From the NCBI GenBank assembly GCA_964562985.1, contig CAZLWE010000015.1, positions 1-53,180 of the forward strand: a stretch of DNA of 53,180 bases, read 5' to 3'. The notes beneath the pieces are model-generated. The model was given only the letters and a program-made list of their open reading frames with translations, did no database searches and had not been told where the DNA came from. The translations under genes were made by a program, and so were the position numbers. Shown one piece after another: positions 24,782 through 33,442 of this stretch. Numbering within the stretch: position 1 is the stretch's first letter; every line of letters begins with the position of its first letter. The stretch is from SHLQ01 sp964562985. Its GTDB lineage: Bacteria; Actinomycetota; Acidimicrobiia; Acidimicrobiales; SHLQ01.

Positions 24782-26290
24782 TTAACTGACTGCCATGCCG
24801 GTGAAGCACATTTCGTCTTGGGTGCCGTCTGCCCACACGATGTAGCGACTCTCGAGGCCAGCAGGCCACAGTGAGCGGTCCCAACCGCACTCGATGCGCA
24901 GCACGTCGTCGTCGTCGAAGATGAGTTCTTCGACGGGGTAGTAGCCCAGCTGCCAGTCGAAGTCCCATTGGTCGATATCGATGAGAATGCGTTGCTCGGG
25001 TGTGTCGGGGTTGAGCGTCAGACGGAACGTCGTTCCAAGTTCGTGCATATGTGGCGTCATCTGAATCACTTGGCCGACCGGGGCAGGAAGATCGCAGCTC
25101 GAACTGGCGACACCATCGGTGAAGTGCGCAAAGTCTTCTGGAGTTACGCCACACCGCTGGTTGATGAAGGCCGGTAGAAGTGTCGACTCCAACCCGAACT
25201 CTTCGGCGATCCGCTCGAGCGCCGCACCGCGGTCGCAAAGCGGGCCGTTTTCGAAACTCGCACACGGGATCTCGGCGGGGCCGGTGAGGTTGCTGTATCG
25301 GGCGGGGTTTAGGGCACCGCCAGCCGCTGCGATCTCCGCTTCGTCGGCGACTTGGATAGCGAGACCAGAGTTATCGGGAAGAGGCTCGCTGTCGTAGTGA
25401 TAGTGCCACTGCACAACGAACGTGTCGCCTGCCTCCATCTGGATTCCGGTCCCTTCGGGAAGGGTGATCGGGCCGGTGCCGGGCGCCCAACCAGCGACGG
25501 ACGAAAGGAATTCGCCTCCGACTTGGGAGACGGTCTGACAGTTCCAACCCGGTGCGCCGTCGGCGCCGTCGAGCGCATCGGCATCGGCACGGAGGTCAGC
25601 GGGAAGTATCGAGATGATGCTGTGATGCAGCACCCTGGACTCGTCGATGCGAGTTTCGATCGAGGTCACCCACGAGGTGTCGGTGAATTCGGGATCGATG
25701 ATCCGGCAGCGGTAGTCGTCGAGTTTGTCCGAGCCGGGGTAGGGCCCGTCGGCTGCGAGGACGAGATCGGCATCGATCGGCGGGAAGGTTTGTGAGCTCG
25801 CCGTGAGGGCGGTGTCTTCGGCAACGTCGAGCTCGCCTCCACCGGCTGCCCAGTCGATGATGGTTTGACGATCCTCTGGGGTCATCTCCAGGTCGAACTG
25901 GTAGGCGATCTCTTGCAGTCCGCTCAGCGGCGCTGGGGGCATCTCGCCCGCCTCTACCCGAAAGGCCATGAAGTCGGCGATCGTGGCGACATCGCCGGCG
26001 GATTCCATCACGAGGTGTGTGGTGCCGGGGCCGGTTCCCGAGTGACACGACACGCAGTTCTCTTCGAGGACCGGTTGCACGTCGTTGGCGAACGAAATGG
26101 CGGTTCCCGAGTTGGTCGTGTCAGAGGTAGTGAGGTCGGAGATATTGGCTGGGGTTGTGCTGGTGGTTCCAGTATCACTCACTGCATTTTCGACAGGATC
26201 AGAGCCGCCGCCGCACGCCGCGAAGATCGCTCCGGCGAGCAGAAGAGCGCCGACCACGGTCAGCAAAGTTTTGAGATGTCGCATGGTCAT
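24782..26290 (-). CDS. Lipoprotein: cytochrome c plus type II copper monooxygenase-like fusion
   Basis: A 502-residue lipoprotein (lipid Cys26 in AIFAACGGG). Residues 65-150 form a mono-heme cytochrome c with CVSCH at 79-83 and a likely axial Met117 (GEMPPAP). Residues about 190-500 follow the order of copper ligands of peptidylglycine hydroxylating monooxygenase: His222-His223 for CuH, His296/His298 in WHYHY, His414-x-His416 (TPHMHELG) for CuM and Met494 (DEMCF). Several Cys (WNCQTV, PCASFENGPLCD, QRCG, SSCD, RIECGW) could pair as disulfides. The heme domain could feed electrons to copper in place of ascorbate; that role is inferred. Substrate unknown. Confidence 0.8.
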   Translation of the reverse strand: MTMRHLKTLLTVVGALLLAGAIFAACGGGSDPVENAVSDTGTTSTTPANISDLTTSDTTNSGTAISFANDVQPVLEENCVSCHSGTGPGTTHLVMESAGDVATIADFMAFRVEAGEMPPAPLSGLQEIAYQFDLEMTPEDRQTIIDWAAGGGELDVAEDTALTASSQTFPPIDADLVLAADGPYPGSDKLDDYRCRIIDPEFTDTSWVTSIETRIDESRVLHHSIISILPADLRADADALDGADGAPGWNCQTVSQVGGEFLSSVAGWAPGTGPITLPEGTGIQMEAGDTFVVQWHYHYDSEPLPDNSGLAIQVADEAEIAAAGGALNPARYSNLTGPAEIPCASFENGPLCDRGAALERIAEEFGLESTLLPAFINQRCGVTPEDFAHFTDGVASSSCDLPAPVGQVIQMTPHMHELGTTFRLTLNPDTPEQRILIDIDQWDFDWQLGYYPVEELIFDDDDVLRIECGWDRSLWPAGLESRYIVWADGTQDEMCFTGMAVS

Positions 26291-26331
26291 CGTCGTCAGT
26301 CTAGGTGGGGTAGCGGTGGCCAGATAGCTCG

Positions 26332-26352
26332 GCCGATAGTTGGCCTATCGGC
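26332..26352. promoter_or_regulatory. Perfect inverted repeat upstream of CoA-transferase gene
   Basis: GCCGATAG (26332-26339) and CTATCGGC (26345-26352) with a 5-bp centre lie 15 bp before the ATG at 26368 and between two divergent genes. Position and symmetry suit an operator for a dimeric repressor; an RNA hairpin blocking the ribosome site is the alternative. Confidence 0.5.
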
Positions 26353-26367
26353 AAGTAGCCTCAGGCC

Positions 26368-27606
26368 ATGACGGATTTCCCATTCTCCGGAGCGTTGAGC
26401 GGCACCCGTGTGCTGGATCTCTCTCGAGTGCTCGCAGGCCCGTCCTGCACCCAAATCCTTGCCGACCTCGGCGCCGACGTCATCAAGGTCGAACGTCCCG
26501 GAGTCGGTGACGACACCCGCCAATGGGGACCTCCGTGGCTTCGCGATACCAACGGGGAAGAGACCAAGGAGTCTTCGTACTACCTGAGCATCAACAGAGG
26601 GAAGCGGTCGATAACGGTCAATATCGGAACCGACGACGGCGCCGAGCTCATCCGGAAACTCGCTGGCCACAGCGACGTTGTGGTGGAGAACTTCAAGGTG
26701 GGGTCGTTGGCGAAAAAGGGGCTCGACTACGACTCGCTGAAAAAGGTTCGCAACGACATCATCTATGCCTCCATCACCGGGTTCGGTCAGGACGGGCCGC
26801 TCGCACACAAGGCCGGCTACGACTACCTCACCCAAGCCATGAGCGGACTCATGAGCATCACCGGTCGTTCCGACGACGAGCCAGGTGGCGGTCCGATGCG
26901 CGCAGGCGTTGCGGTTACCGACCAGGCGACCGGGTTCTACGCAACGATCGGCATCTTGGCTGCGCTTCATCACCGAGAGCGGACCGGGGAGGGACAGCAC
27001 GTAGATGTGTCGTTGCTCGATTCGGGCGTTGCGTTCCTCATCAACCAGGGTCTCAGCTATCTGGTGAGCGGAACCTCGCCCGGTCGGACCGGTGAGTGGC
27101 ATCCGAGCCTGGCTCCGTACCAACCGTTCGACGCTTCGGACGGTCGGGTCGTAATCGCGGTCGGAAACGACGGTCAGTTCGCGTCGCTTTGCACGTGGCT
27201 GGGCCTGGCCGAATTGATCGATGACCCGAGGTTTGCCACCAACCCCGACCGCAATCGATATCGGGTCGAACTCGCTGGGCTACTTCAGGGTGCACTCCGG
27301 TCGAAGACCCGAGCCGAGACGATCGCTGGTCTTGAGCAGGTCGGGGTCCCGGTTGCGGTGATCAACGATATTGAGGCCGCATTCGCCGAACCGCAGTTGC
27401 AACATCGCGGGGGACGCATCGATCTCCCACATGCGACCGCGGAGACCGCACCGGGTATCGCTAGCCCGTTGCATTTCTCGGCTAGCCCGATCGAATACCG
27501 AAGCGCCCCACCAACCCTGGGTCAGCACACCGCCGAGGTGCTCCAGGAGGTACTCGGTTTGAGCGACGCGGAGATTGGCGATCTAGCCAGCCGGGACATC
27601 CTCTAG
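26368..27606 (+). CDS. Family III CoA-transferase (CaiB/BaiF)
   Basis: A 412-residue enzyme that moves CoA between carboxylic acids. Hallmarks: LSGTRVLDLSRVLAGPSCTQ at the N terminus, ADLGADVIKVERPGVGDDTR, SYYLSINRGKRS, and the catalytic Asp in HVDVSLLDSG. Length is standard. Substrates cannot be told; neighbours (a copper oxidase-like protein and polysaccharide genes) give no pathway. The last 24 bp overlap the 3' end of the convergent hydrolase gene. Confidence 0.93.
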   Translation: MTDFPFSGALSGTRVLDLSRVLAGPSCTQILADLGADVIKVERPGVGDDTRQWGPPWLRDTNGEETKESSYYLSINRGKRSITVNIGTDDGAELIRKLAGHSDVVVENFKVGSLAKKGLDYDSLKKVRNDIIYASITGFGQDGPLAHKAGYDYLTQAMSGLMSITGRSDDEPGGGPMRAGVAVTDQATGFYATIGILAALHHRERTGEGQHVDVSLLDSGVAFLINQGLSYLVSGTSPGRTGEWHPSLAPYQPFDASDGRVVIAVGNDGQFASLCTWLGLAELIDDPRFATNPDRNRYRVELAGLLQGALRSKTRAETIAGLEQVGVPVAVINDIEAAFAEPQLQHRGGRIDLPHATAETAPGIASPLHFSASPIEYRSAPPTLGQHTAEVLQEVLGLSDAEIGDLASRDIL

Positions 27607-29391
27607 CCGCTCGGTTGCCTCGGGCACCTCGTCGGGAGCGAGGTCGAGGTTGTTGGGGTCGTTGTGGGCTGGCACGTTGAGCCGACTGCCGGGTTCCATC
27701 CCGGCGGGTAGGACACCGCTCGGGAACCGATCGCTCGCGACGCCGTCGGCGAAGGTGTCGACCACCGTCTGGCTGAACTGAATTCGCCAGTCCCCGCCGG
27801 ACTTGATGTCATTGAAATACACGAAGCCGATGATGTCGGGGTTGGCGTCGAGCCCAGCGAAGAGCGTCGAGAGCCAGGTGATCCGGTCGGCGTCGACGTC
27901 GGTTCCTGCGCCTACCTCGGCCAGCAGAATTGGCTTTGAGGTTAGAGCACGAAGCTCGCCGAGGGTCTGGTCATAGATGGCGGTGAAGGTGGGTTCGGGA
28001 GCGCTGCCAAAGCCGCGCCAGTATCCAGCGATGCCGACCCAATCGACGTACTCGTCCCCGGGCCAGTAGTCGGCGATGTCAGATCGAAGGTTGTCAGACC
28101 GGTTGACGCTCCAGAGCCAGACCACGTTGTCTGCTCCGGCAGCGTCGAACCGTTGGTGGACGTGACGCCACATGTCGCCGAAGTCGGCGGCCTCATTGCC
28201 GTTGACGCCAGCCGACCACGGATACCAGTCACCGTTCATCTCGGCAGCGAGGCGCAACACGATCGGCTCGCCGTGTGCAGCGGCTGCTGACGCCCAGGTG
28301 TCGATGTATCCATCCCATTCGCCATCGGCGATCTCACGCAATCTTGGTTGTTGATCCGCGCCGGGGATCACCGGCTCCCATGCGATCTGCGGAGTCATCG
28401 AGCGATCCCACGCGGCCCCAACCTGCTCGGCGGGAAACGGGTCCGACCAGTTCGAGAAGAAGAGCAGGTTGTTCGGGGCCTTACCGATCAGTCGTGACAC
28501 GTAGTCGACTTCACCGAACCACCACGGCGCTTCGCGAGTGTGGAGGCCAAACACTCCCGCCTGCTGGCGGACTTCGTTGACGGAAAGAACCGCGGCGTCT
28601 GGTGGGGGTGCGGGGAGTTCGGCTGGGGCGCCCGGAAGTTGCTCACAGGGGCGCCCGTCGCCGTCGCCATCAAGGTGGCTGAAAGCCTCGGGGTCAGAGA
28701 TGAACGTCGCTTGTGCAGCAGCCCATTCGTCAAAGTCATCGCAGAGAATGAGTGCTGGCGCCGGGTTCGGGTCAACCAGCTGCTCGCACGCAAACCCGTC
28801 ACCATCGCCGTCGAAGTGGGCGAGCGAATCGGGGTCGGCGTCGAACGCTGCTTGCGCGTCGGGCCGCGTGTCGAAGTCCCCGCACTCAGGTCGTCGCGGA
28901 ATCGTGCTGGCTGGAACCTCCACCACAACCCGTTCGGTGCGGAATACCACCCGTTCGACTTCTTCTACGGGAAGGGTCGGAGCGAAGCCCACTTGTGTTA
29001 GCTGAGGTTGGGGAGTGGAAGGCGCAGGAGCGGTGGTGCTCGATTCAGTAGCCGCGCTCGGTCCCGGGACTGTTTCTGCGGGGAACGTATCGAGCAGGAG
29101 ATCGCTTGTGGATACCGCGCCGAGTAGCGCTGCCATTCGATCGACCGGTTCGGTCGTAGTTGAGGTGGTTGTTTCGGGAAGCGCCGTTTGGACGGTCGTT
29201 GGTGGGGTCAGAACCGAGGGCGCTGCGGTAGCGAGATCCTCGGAGCGTTCGGGAAGGGCGACGGCAGCGAATGAGATGGCCATCAAGGTCATAATCAACA
29301 TGGCGTTGAAAAGTGGACCACCTATGCCAAGTAGCGATTGCTTCGGTTGGGGTGCGGCGATTGAGTATGTGTCGGTCGGGATGGGAGACAT
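27583..29391 (-). CDS. GH26-like glycoside hydrolase with excalibur domains
   Basis: A 602-residue membrane-anchored protein. One hydrophobic segment near residue 30 (FNAMLIMTLMAISFAAVAL) and a long Thr/Pro linker are followed by two excalibur calcium-binding motifs (HFDGDGDGFACEQL and HLDGDGDGRPCEQL), then a TIM-barrel hydrolase. In GH26 beta-mannanases the acid/base Glu lies in a block like LRLAAEMNGDWYPW and the nucleophile Glu in a block like ILLAEVGAG; both are present. Start MSPIPTDTYSI; the longer frame reads into the synthase gene. The GT2 synthase ends 47 bp upstream, so the pair probably makes and trims the same extracellular polysaccharide. Confidence 0.82.
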   Translation of the reverse strand: MSPIPTDTYSIAAPQPKQSLLGIGGPLFNAMLIMTLMAISFAAVALPERSEDLATAAPSVLTPPTTVQTALPETTTSTTTEPVDRMAALLGAVSTSDLLLDTFPAETVPGPSAATESSTTAPAPSTPQPQLTQVGFAPTLPVEEVERVVFRTERVVVEVPASTIPRRPECGDFDTRPDAQAAFDADPDSLAHFDGDGDGFACEQLVDPNPAPALILCDDFDEWAAAQATFISDPEAFSHLDGDGDGRPCEQLPGAPAELPAPPPDAAVLSVNEVRQQAGVFGLHTREAPWWFGEVDYVSRLIGKAPNNLLFFSNWSDPFPAEQVGAAWDRSMTPQIAWEPVIPGADQQPRLREIADGEWDGYIDTWASAAAAHGEPIVLRLAAEMNGDWYPWSAGVNGNEAADFGDMWRHVHQRFDAAGADNVVWLWSVNRSDNLRSDIADYWPGDEYVDWVGIAGYWRGFGSAPEPTFTAIYDQTLGELRALTSKPILLAEVGAGTDVDADRITWLSTLFAGLDANPDIIGFVYFNDIKSGGDWRIQFSQTVVDTFADGVASDRFPSGVLPAGMEPGSRLNVPAHNDPNNLDLAPDEVPEATERLEDVPAG

Positions 29392-29437
29392 GGCGATCCT
29401 TTGGCGTCGGGTGTTGAGAGAATTGCGGAGAACTGGG

Positions 29438-30760
29438 CTACGGCTGGTACAGGGCCATCGAGGCGACCATGCAGAAGGCCAAGCCATAGGGGATGAGCGC
29501 ATAGGGGTTGCGGGTCGACTCGCCAGCGAAACCGCCGGCCCGAGTACCCCAGCCCGAGTTGTGCGCCATTCGGGTGAAGCCGAGCATTCGAATGGGCATC
29601 AACATCAGCGTCGAGATCACGAGGAACGTTGGGATGCGCCACAGGTCGCTCGGACGTTCACGGAGGTGGCGTGCCTGACGGAGGGCGCTGCTCGCCGTCG
29701 ACGCCATGATCGCGAGCACCGCAACCACCAAGCCGCCGCCGACGCGCCCGAAGTTGTCGACCCACGGAGCGAATAGATCGACGTCGGTGATCACGAACTG
29801 TCGAACGATCCAGCCGAGGTAGGCGCCCAGCAGCAAGAACGGCAACACGATGTCCGCGAGGTAGAAGAACGCGAGCGGGCGAGCGTTGCGCAACATCCAG
29901 GGGAACATGCGCATGGTGTTGTACTGCGACCCCCGAGCCCACCGAAGCTGCTGCTTGGCCATCTTCTTCCACTCGAGCGGGGCATCGGTATACACCAGGC
30001 TGGTCGATTGATACACCGCCTTGTAACCCTGCTTCAGGCATTCGTTGGTGAGTGTCCGGTCGTCGCTGACCTCAAGGAATATGCCGAGGAACCGGCCTGT
30101 GAGGAAGTGCTCCATTGCGTCGACTAAGACGCTTCGGCGCAAGGCGATCGTCCGGCCGGGCAAGCACCCGACCGTGCCGTGCATCGACATCGCGGGCATG
30201 GCGTACTCGTTGCGAAGCGACTCCATCCAGTCCGCCCATCTGCTCAGGATGTGCCGTTCGGGCGAGAGGATTCGTTGGCGGGTCGTGACGCCGCCAACCT
30301 CAGGGTCGGCGAACGGGCGGACCAGTTCGTCGAGCGTGTCGGTGGTCCAGATCGTGTCGGAGTCGACGAGGACACAAATCTCGCTCGTGGTCTCCTCCAC
30401 GCCGATTCGTAACGCGTTGCGCTTGCCGGGGACCTCGGTCCAGGTGACGTCGACGTCGTCGTAGTCTGCACAGATCGCTTCGAGTGCAGCGTTACGGGGA
30501 CCGTTGATGACGACGTGAATCTCGTCGGGCTCCTGTGCCGTGATCCGGTTGAGCACATCACGGAAGAGGTCTTCGGGTTCGTCGACCACCGGGATAAGTA
30601 CAGCGGTCGTAATGTCGCACGGCGACGTAAATGGCCGGTAGCGCCGGGACAACCAGGCCTTCCAACCCCAAACCGTCCAGACGAGCCCCATGTACACGAG
30701 GAAGAGGTGAACGCGGTGGTTGATCAGTAGGTCTCGAAGTTGGAGCAAGAAGACAAACAA
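29438..30760 (-). CDS. Membrane glycosyltransferase family 2 (processive synthase type)
   Basis: A 440-residue GT2 with an N-terminal membrane helix, the catalytic domain and about three to four C-terminal helices. Motifs: CVLVDSDTIW (DxD), VSDDRTLT (acceptor Asp) and QLRWARGSQYN (QxxRW-like), the set found in hyaluronan, chitin and cellulose-type synthases, which polymerise and export a beta-linked chain in one protein. The start is TTG at 30760, since a stop lies 12 codons upstream and no ATG intervenes; AAGGA is 13 nt before it. No PilZ domain is seen. Confidence 0.87.
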   Translation of the reverse strand: MFVFLLQLRDLLINHRVHLFLVYMGLVWTVWGWKAWLSRRYRPFTSPCDITTAVLIPVVDEPEDLFRDVLNRITAQEPDEIHVVINGPRNAALEAICADYDDVDVTWTEVPGKRNALRIGVEETTSEICVLVDSDTIWTTDTLDELVRPFADPEVGGVTTRQRILSPERHILSRWADWMESLRNEYAMPAMSMHGTVGCLPGRTIALRRSVLVDAMEHFLTGRFLGIFLEVSDDRTLTNECLKQGYKAVYQSTSLVYTDAPLEWKKMAKQQLRWARGSQYNTMRMFPWMLRNARPLAFFYLADIVLPFLLLGAYLGWIVRQFVITDVDLFAPWVDNFGRVGGGLVVAVLAIMASTASSALRQARHLRERPSDLWRIPTFLVISTLMLMPIRMLGFTRMAHNSGWGTRAGGFAGESTRNPYALIPYGLAFCMVASMALYQP

Positions 30761-30903
30761 GGTGTTGGCGGTTTCCTTCGTTGACTGGATGGTTCACGCC
30801 CGGCGAGGCTCAAGATGTGACTGGGCCCTTTGACCTAGTGGCTATGCCGGAAGGCCCATAAAGGTGATGGGTACCCAGGTTGTTCGGGACGAGTCGGAAA
30901 ATT

Positions 30904-30942
30904 CTTTACGACTTTCCGTAACGAAATCGCAAAACTTTACGA
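30904..30942 (+). promoter_or_regulatory. CTTTACGA direct repeats upstream of EamA gene
   Basis: CTTTACGA occurs at 30904-30911 and 30935-30942, 31 bp apart, with an inverted CGTAA between them. The second copy ends 14 bp before the ATG. AT content is higher than in the surroundings. It may be a regulatory site. Nothing else is seen in the 196-bp gap. Confidence 0.3.
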
Positions 30943-30956
30943 AGTAGCCTCTCGGC

Positions 30957-31868
30957 ATGGCTCGTCCCGGGATTCTCGCCTCCGCTGAGGTCCAAAACGA
31001 GGGGCAATTCGTCGCTAGGGATTGGGCGTTGTTTCTTGGCGTGTCGCTCATTTGGGGCGCGTCGTTCTTGCTGATCGCCGAGGCTCTTGAGAGCCTGACA
31101 CCGGGTGTGATCACGCTCGCGCGCGTTGGCTTTGGTGCCGCCGTGTTGTGGGCGATGCGTCTCGCCCGTCCCCCGGCGAAGCGTGTTTCAAAGGAGGATC
31201 GTAAACGCGTTATCTTGCTGTCCCTCATTTGGGTTGCAGTGCCCTTCACGCTCTTCCCGCTCGCCCAGGAACACATCAACTCTGCGGTGACGGGTTTGCT
31301 CAACGGTGCGACACCGGTTTTCGCAGGCGTGGTTTCCGCGGTGCTGGTGCGTGTGGTCCCAGGGGGATTGCAGCGCCTTGGGATCGCCATTGGCTTTATC
31401 GGCGTGGTACTGATCAGCCTCGGATCGGCTGCCGGCGGATCGACCGAAGTGCTCGGCGTGGTACTCGTCCTCGCCGCGACCGTGTGTTACGGATTCGCCG
31501 TGAACATTGCGCCGCCGCTGCAGTCTGAGTATGGCGCAGTCACACTCATGAGCGAGGTACTGGGATTCGCCACGATTTGGGTATTGCCCTTTGGATTGCT
31601 GTCGCTGCCGAATGCAGAGTTTGAGACCGTTCCCACGCTCGCAGCACTCGTCCTCGGAGTCGTCGGCACCGGTCTCGCCTATTGGATCATGTCCAACCTG
31701 GTCGGCCGGGTTGGAGCCGTGCGGGCCTCCTTCATCACCTATCTCATCCCAGTTGTCTCATTGGTCCTCGGCGTCGCGCTACGCGACGATCAAGTTACGG
31801 CCCTGGCCATTGCAGGTTCAGTGCTCACGATTGGTGGAGCCTTCATCGCTTCTCGCCGGAGTCGCTAG
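30957..31868 (+). CDS. DMT-family transporter (EamA)
   Basis: A 303-residue membrane protein with ten predicted helices in two EamA repeats. The first opens DWALFLGVSLIWGASFLLIAE and the second VLGVVLVLAATVCYGFAVNI; typical are the small-residue-rich helices and LINGATPVFAGVVSAVLV-like segments. The family exports metabolites such as amino acids; the substrate is not predictable. The first 18 residues (MARPGILASAEVQNEG) are hydrophilic and may be an over-long start. Confidence 0.9.
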   Translation: MARPGILASAEVQNEGQFVARDWALFLGVSLIWGASFLLIAEALESLTPGVITLARVGFGAAVLWAMRLARPPAKRVSKEDRKRVILLSLIWVAVPFTLFPLAQEHINSAVTGLLNGATPVFAGVVSAVLVRVVPGGLQRLGIAIGFIGVVLISLGSAAGGSTEVLGVVLVLAATVCYGFAVNIAPPLQSEYGAVTLMSEVLGFATIWVLPFGLLSLPNAEFETVPTLAALVLGVVGTGLAYWIMSNLVGRVGAVRASFITYLIPVVSLVLGVALRDDQVTALAIAGSVLTIGGAFIASRRSR

Positions 31869-31941
31869 TGGCTGCTCGCGTTGCAGGTCAACACTGCGAT
31901 ATTGGAGCTGACCGCTTCGCCGAGCCTGTGACGGACTCTTC

Positions 31942-33306
31942 TCAGCTCAGAAGGTCCCTTGCGACATCGATGAAGAATTGTGTCGATAGCGCCATCGACT
32001 CGAGGTCAATGCGCTCATCATTTCCATGGAAACGCTCGGAGTAGCTGAGAGGATCAAGGTTAGGGCTGAACAATCCAGCGCCATAGGCGACTGCGCCCAT
32101 CTGGCGATACACCTGGGAGTCGGTGAAGCCGACCATGAGGTGAGGCGCGATTCGGGCATCGGGGAAGGGGCGCTTCACCGCGCGCTCGATGCTCTCCCAT
32201 AGTGGGGTGTCGGTACGCGACATCGTGGATGGGTGCTGCGACGTTGTCTCGATCTCCACATGTTCAAACAGTGGGCCGAGGGCCTGGCGAAGATGCTCAT
32301 CCACGGCCTCGGGCGTCTCGCCCGGCAAAGTCCGGATGTCGACCTCAACGCTCACCACCGACGGAATGACGTTCGCCTTTTGATCTGGCGATGGCTCGAT
32401 CACGTTGGGGGAGAACGTCGTGTGGGTGCAGGCATGGAAGTGGCCGGCGATGCCAGGGAAGGGGAACGTCCGAAGGAACTCGTCAATCGAACCGGGGTCG
32501 AGTAGGGCCGCAGTTGACTGGTCATCCAACCCAAACCCCCGGACTTGCTGCTCCCACAATTCATGGAACTGGGCCGCCGGCGTGTATTCGGCTAGGTGTT
32601 GCACCACGGCCGCTGCCTTGATGAGGGCGTTGTCAGATCCGAACGTTCGAGAACCATGACCGGGTGTCCCCCGTACGGTGATCCGTCGCCAGTCGACGCC
32701 CTTTTCACCGACGTGGACGATCAACTGGGGATCGTCACTCGATCCGAGGTGCAAGCCTCCGGATTCGGTAATGACATAGTCGGCGTAGATAGCGTCTCGC
32801 TGGTGCTCGGCGAACCAGACCGCACCCGCGCCGGAGTCCGCCTCTTCGTCCGCGACGCCAAAGAAGATGAGGTCCCCGCGAGGCCGGAAGCCGCTGTCGG
32901 CGAGATGGCGGACCGCTACCGCCATCGACGATGTGAGATTCAACATGTCTACCGCGCCCCGGCCCCAGATCTCGTCGTCGATGATCTCCCCGCCGAACGG
33001 GTCGTGTCGCCATTCATCTTGGGCAACCGGAACCACGTCGGTGTGGCCCATCAACGCGAGGCTCGGAGCTGTTGGATCCGAGCCTTCGATTCGTGCGATC
33101 ACGGATCCTCTGCCTGGTAACGGTTCGTGCGTCTCCAACGAGAGCCCGGGGCCCTCCAAGGTGTCGACCAAGGCATCAGCGTTACGGGACTCCTGCCCAG
33201 ATTCGGGCGTGCCATCGTTTACGCACCGGTTGCGAATCATCGTTTGGAGAAGCTCGATGGAACGCTCCGTCAAGGTAGAAGACGTGGAGAGCTCTGCGCG
33301 TGCCAT
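31942..33306 (-). CDS. M20 family metallopeptidase
   Basis: A 454-residue di-zinc hydrolase of the ArgE/DapE/ACY1 and CPG2 family. Metal ligand blocks: LALMGHTDVVPVA (His, with the catalytic Asp), WGRGAVDMLNLT (bridging Asp), GVADEEADSG (catalytic Glu and ligand Glu) and the late GLFSPNLDPLSYSERFHGNDE, which supplies the final His. The dimerisation domain inserts after about residue 200. Probably cleaves amide bonds of N-acyl amino acids or dipeptides in the cytoplasm; no signal peptide. Confidence 0.93.
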   Translation of the reverse strand: MARAELSTSSTLTERSIELLQTMIRNRCVNDGTPESGQESRNADALVDTLEGPGLSLETHEPLPGRGSVIARIEGSDPTAPSLALMGHTDVVPVAQDEWRHDPFGGEIIDDEIWGRGAVDMLNLTSSMAVAVRHLADSGFRPRGDLIFFGVADEEADSGAGAVWFAEHQRDAIYADYVITESGGLHLGSSDDPQLIVHVGEKGVDWRRITVRGTPGHGSRTFGSDNALIKAAAVVQHLAEYTPAAQFHELWEQQVRGFGLDDQSTAALLDPGSIDEFLRTFPFPGIAGHFHACTHTTFSPNVIEPSPDQKANVIPSVVSVEVDIRTLPGETPEAVDEHLRQALGPLFEHVEIETTSQHPSTMSRTDTPLWESIERAVKRPFPDARIAPHLMVGFTDSQVYRQMGAVAYGAGLFSPNLDPLSYSERFHGNDERIDLESMALSTQFFIDVARDLLS

Positions 33307-33442
33307 GACCGTAGTTTGCCAGGTTGGAAGGGGTCATTAGGATGATGTTGTGAAACCGTTTCCGAGTCGTTTGGCCCTTCCTGATAGGGCGGTTGCCCCA
33401 ACTTACTCATGCTAACTTTTCAGTCTGGTACTGCTTAGTGCT

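Noticed and set aside
33307..33442. A structured RNA or small gene between the M20 and coiled-coil genes
   Set aside because: The 136-bp gap shows only a promoter-like AT-rich part and no convincing frame or stem.
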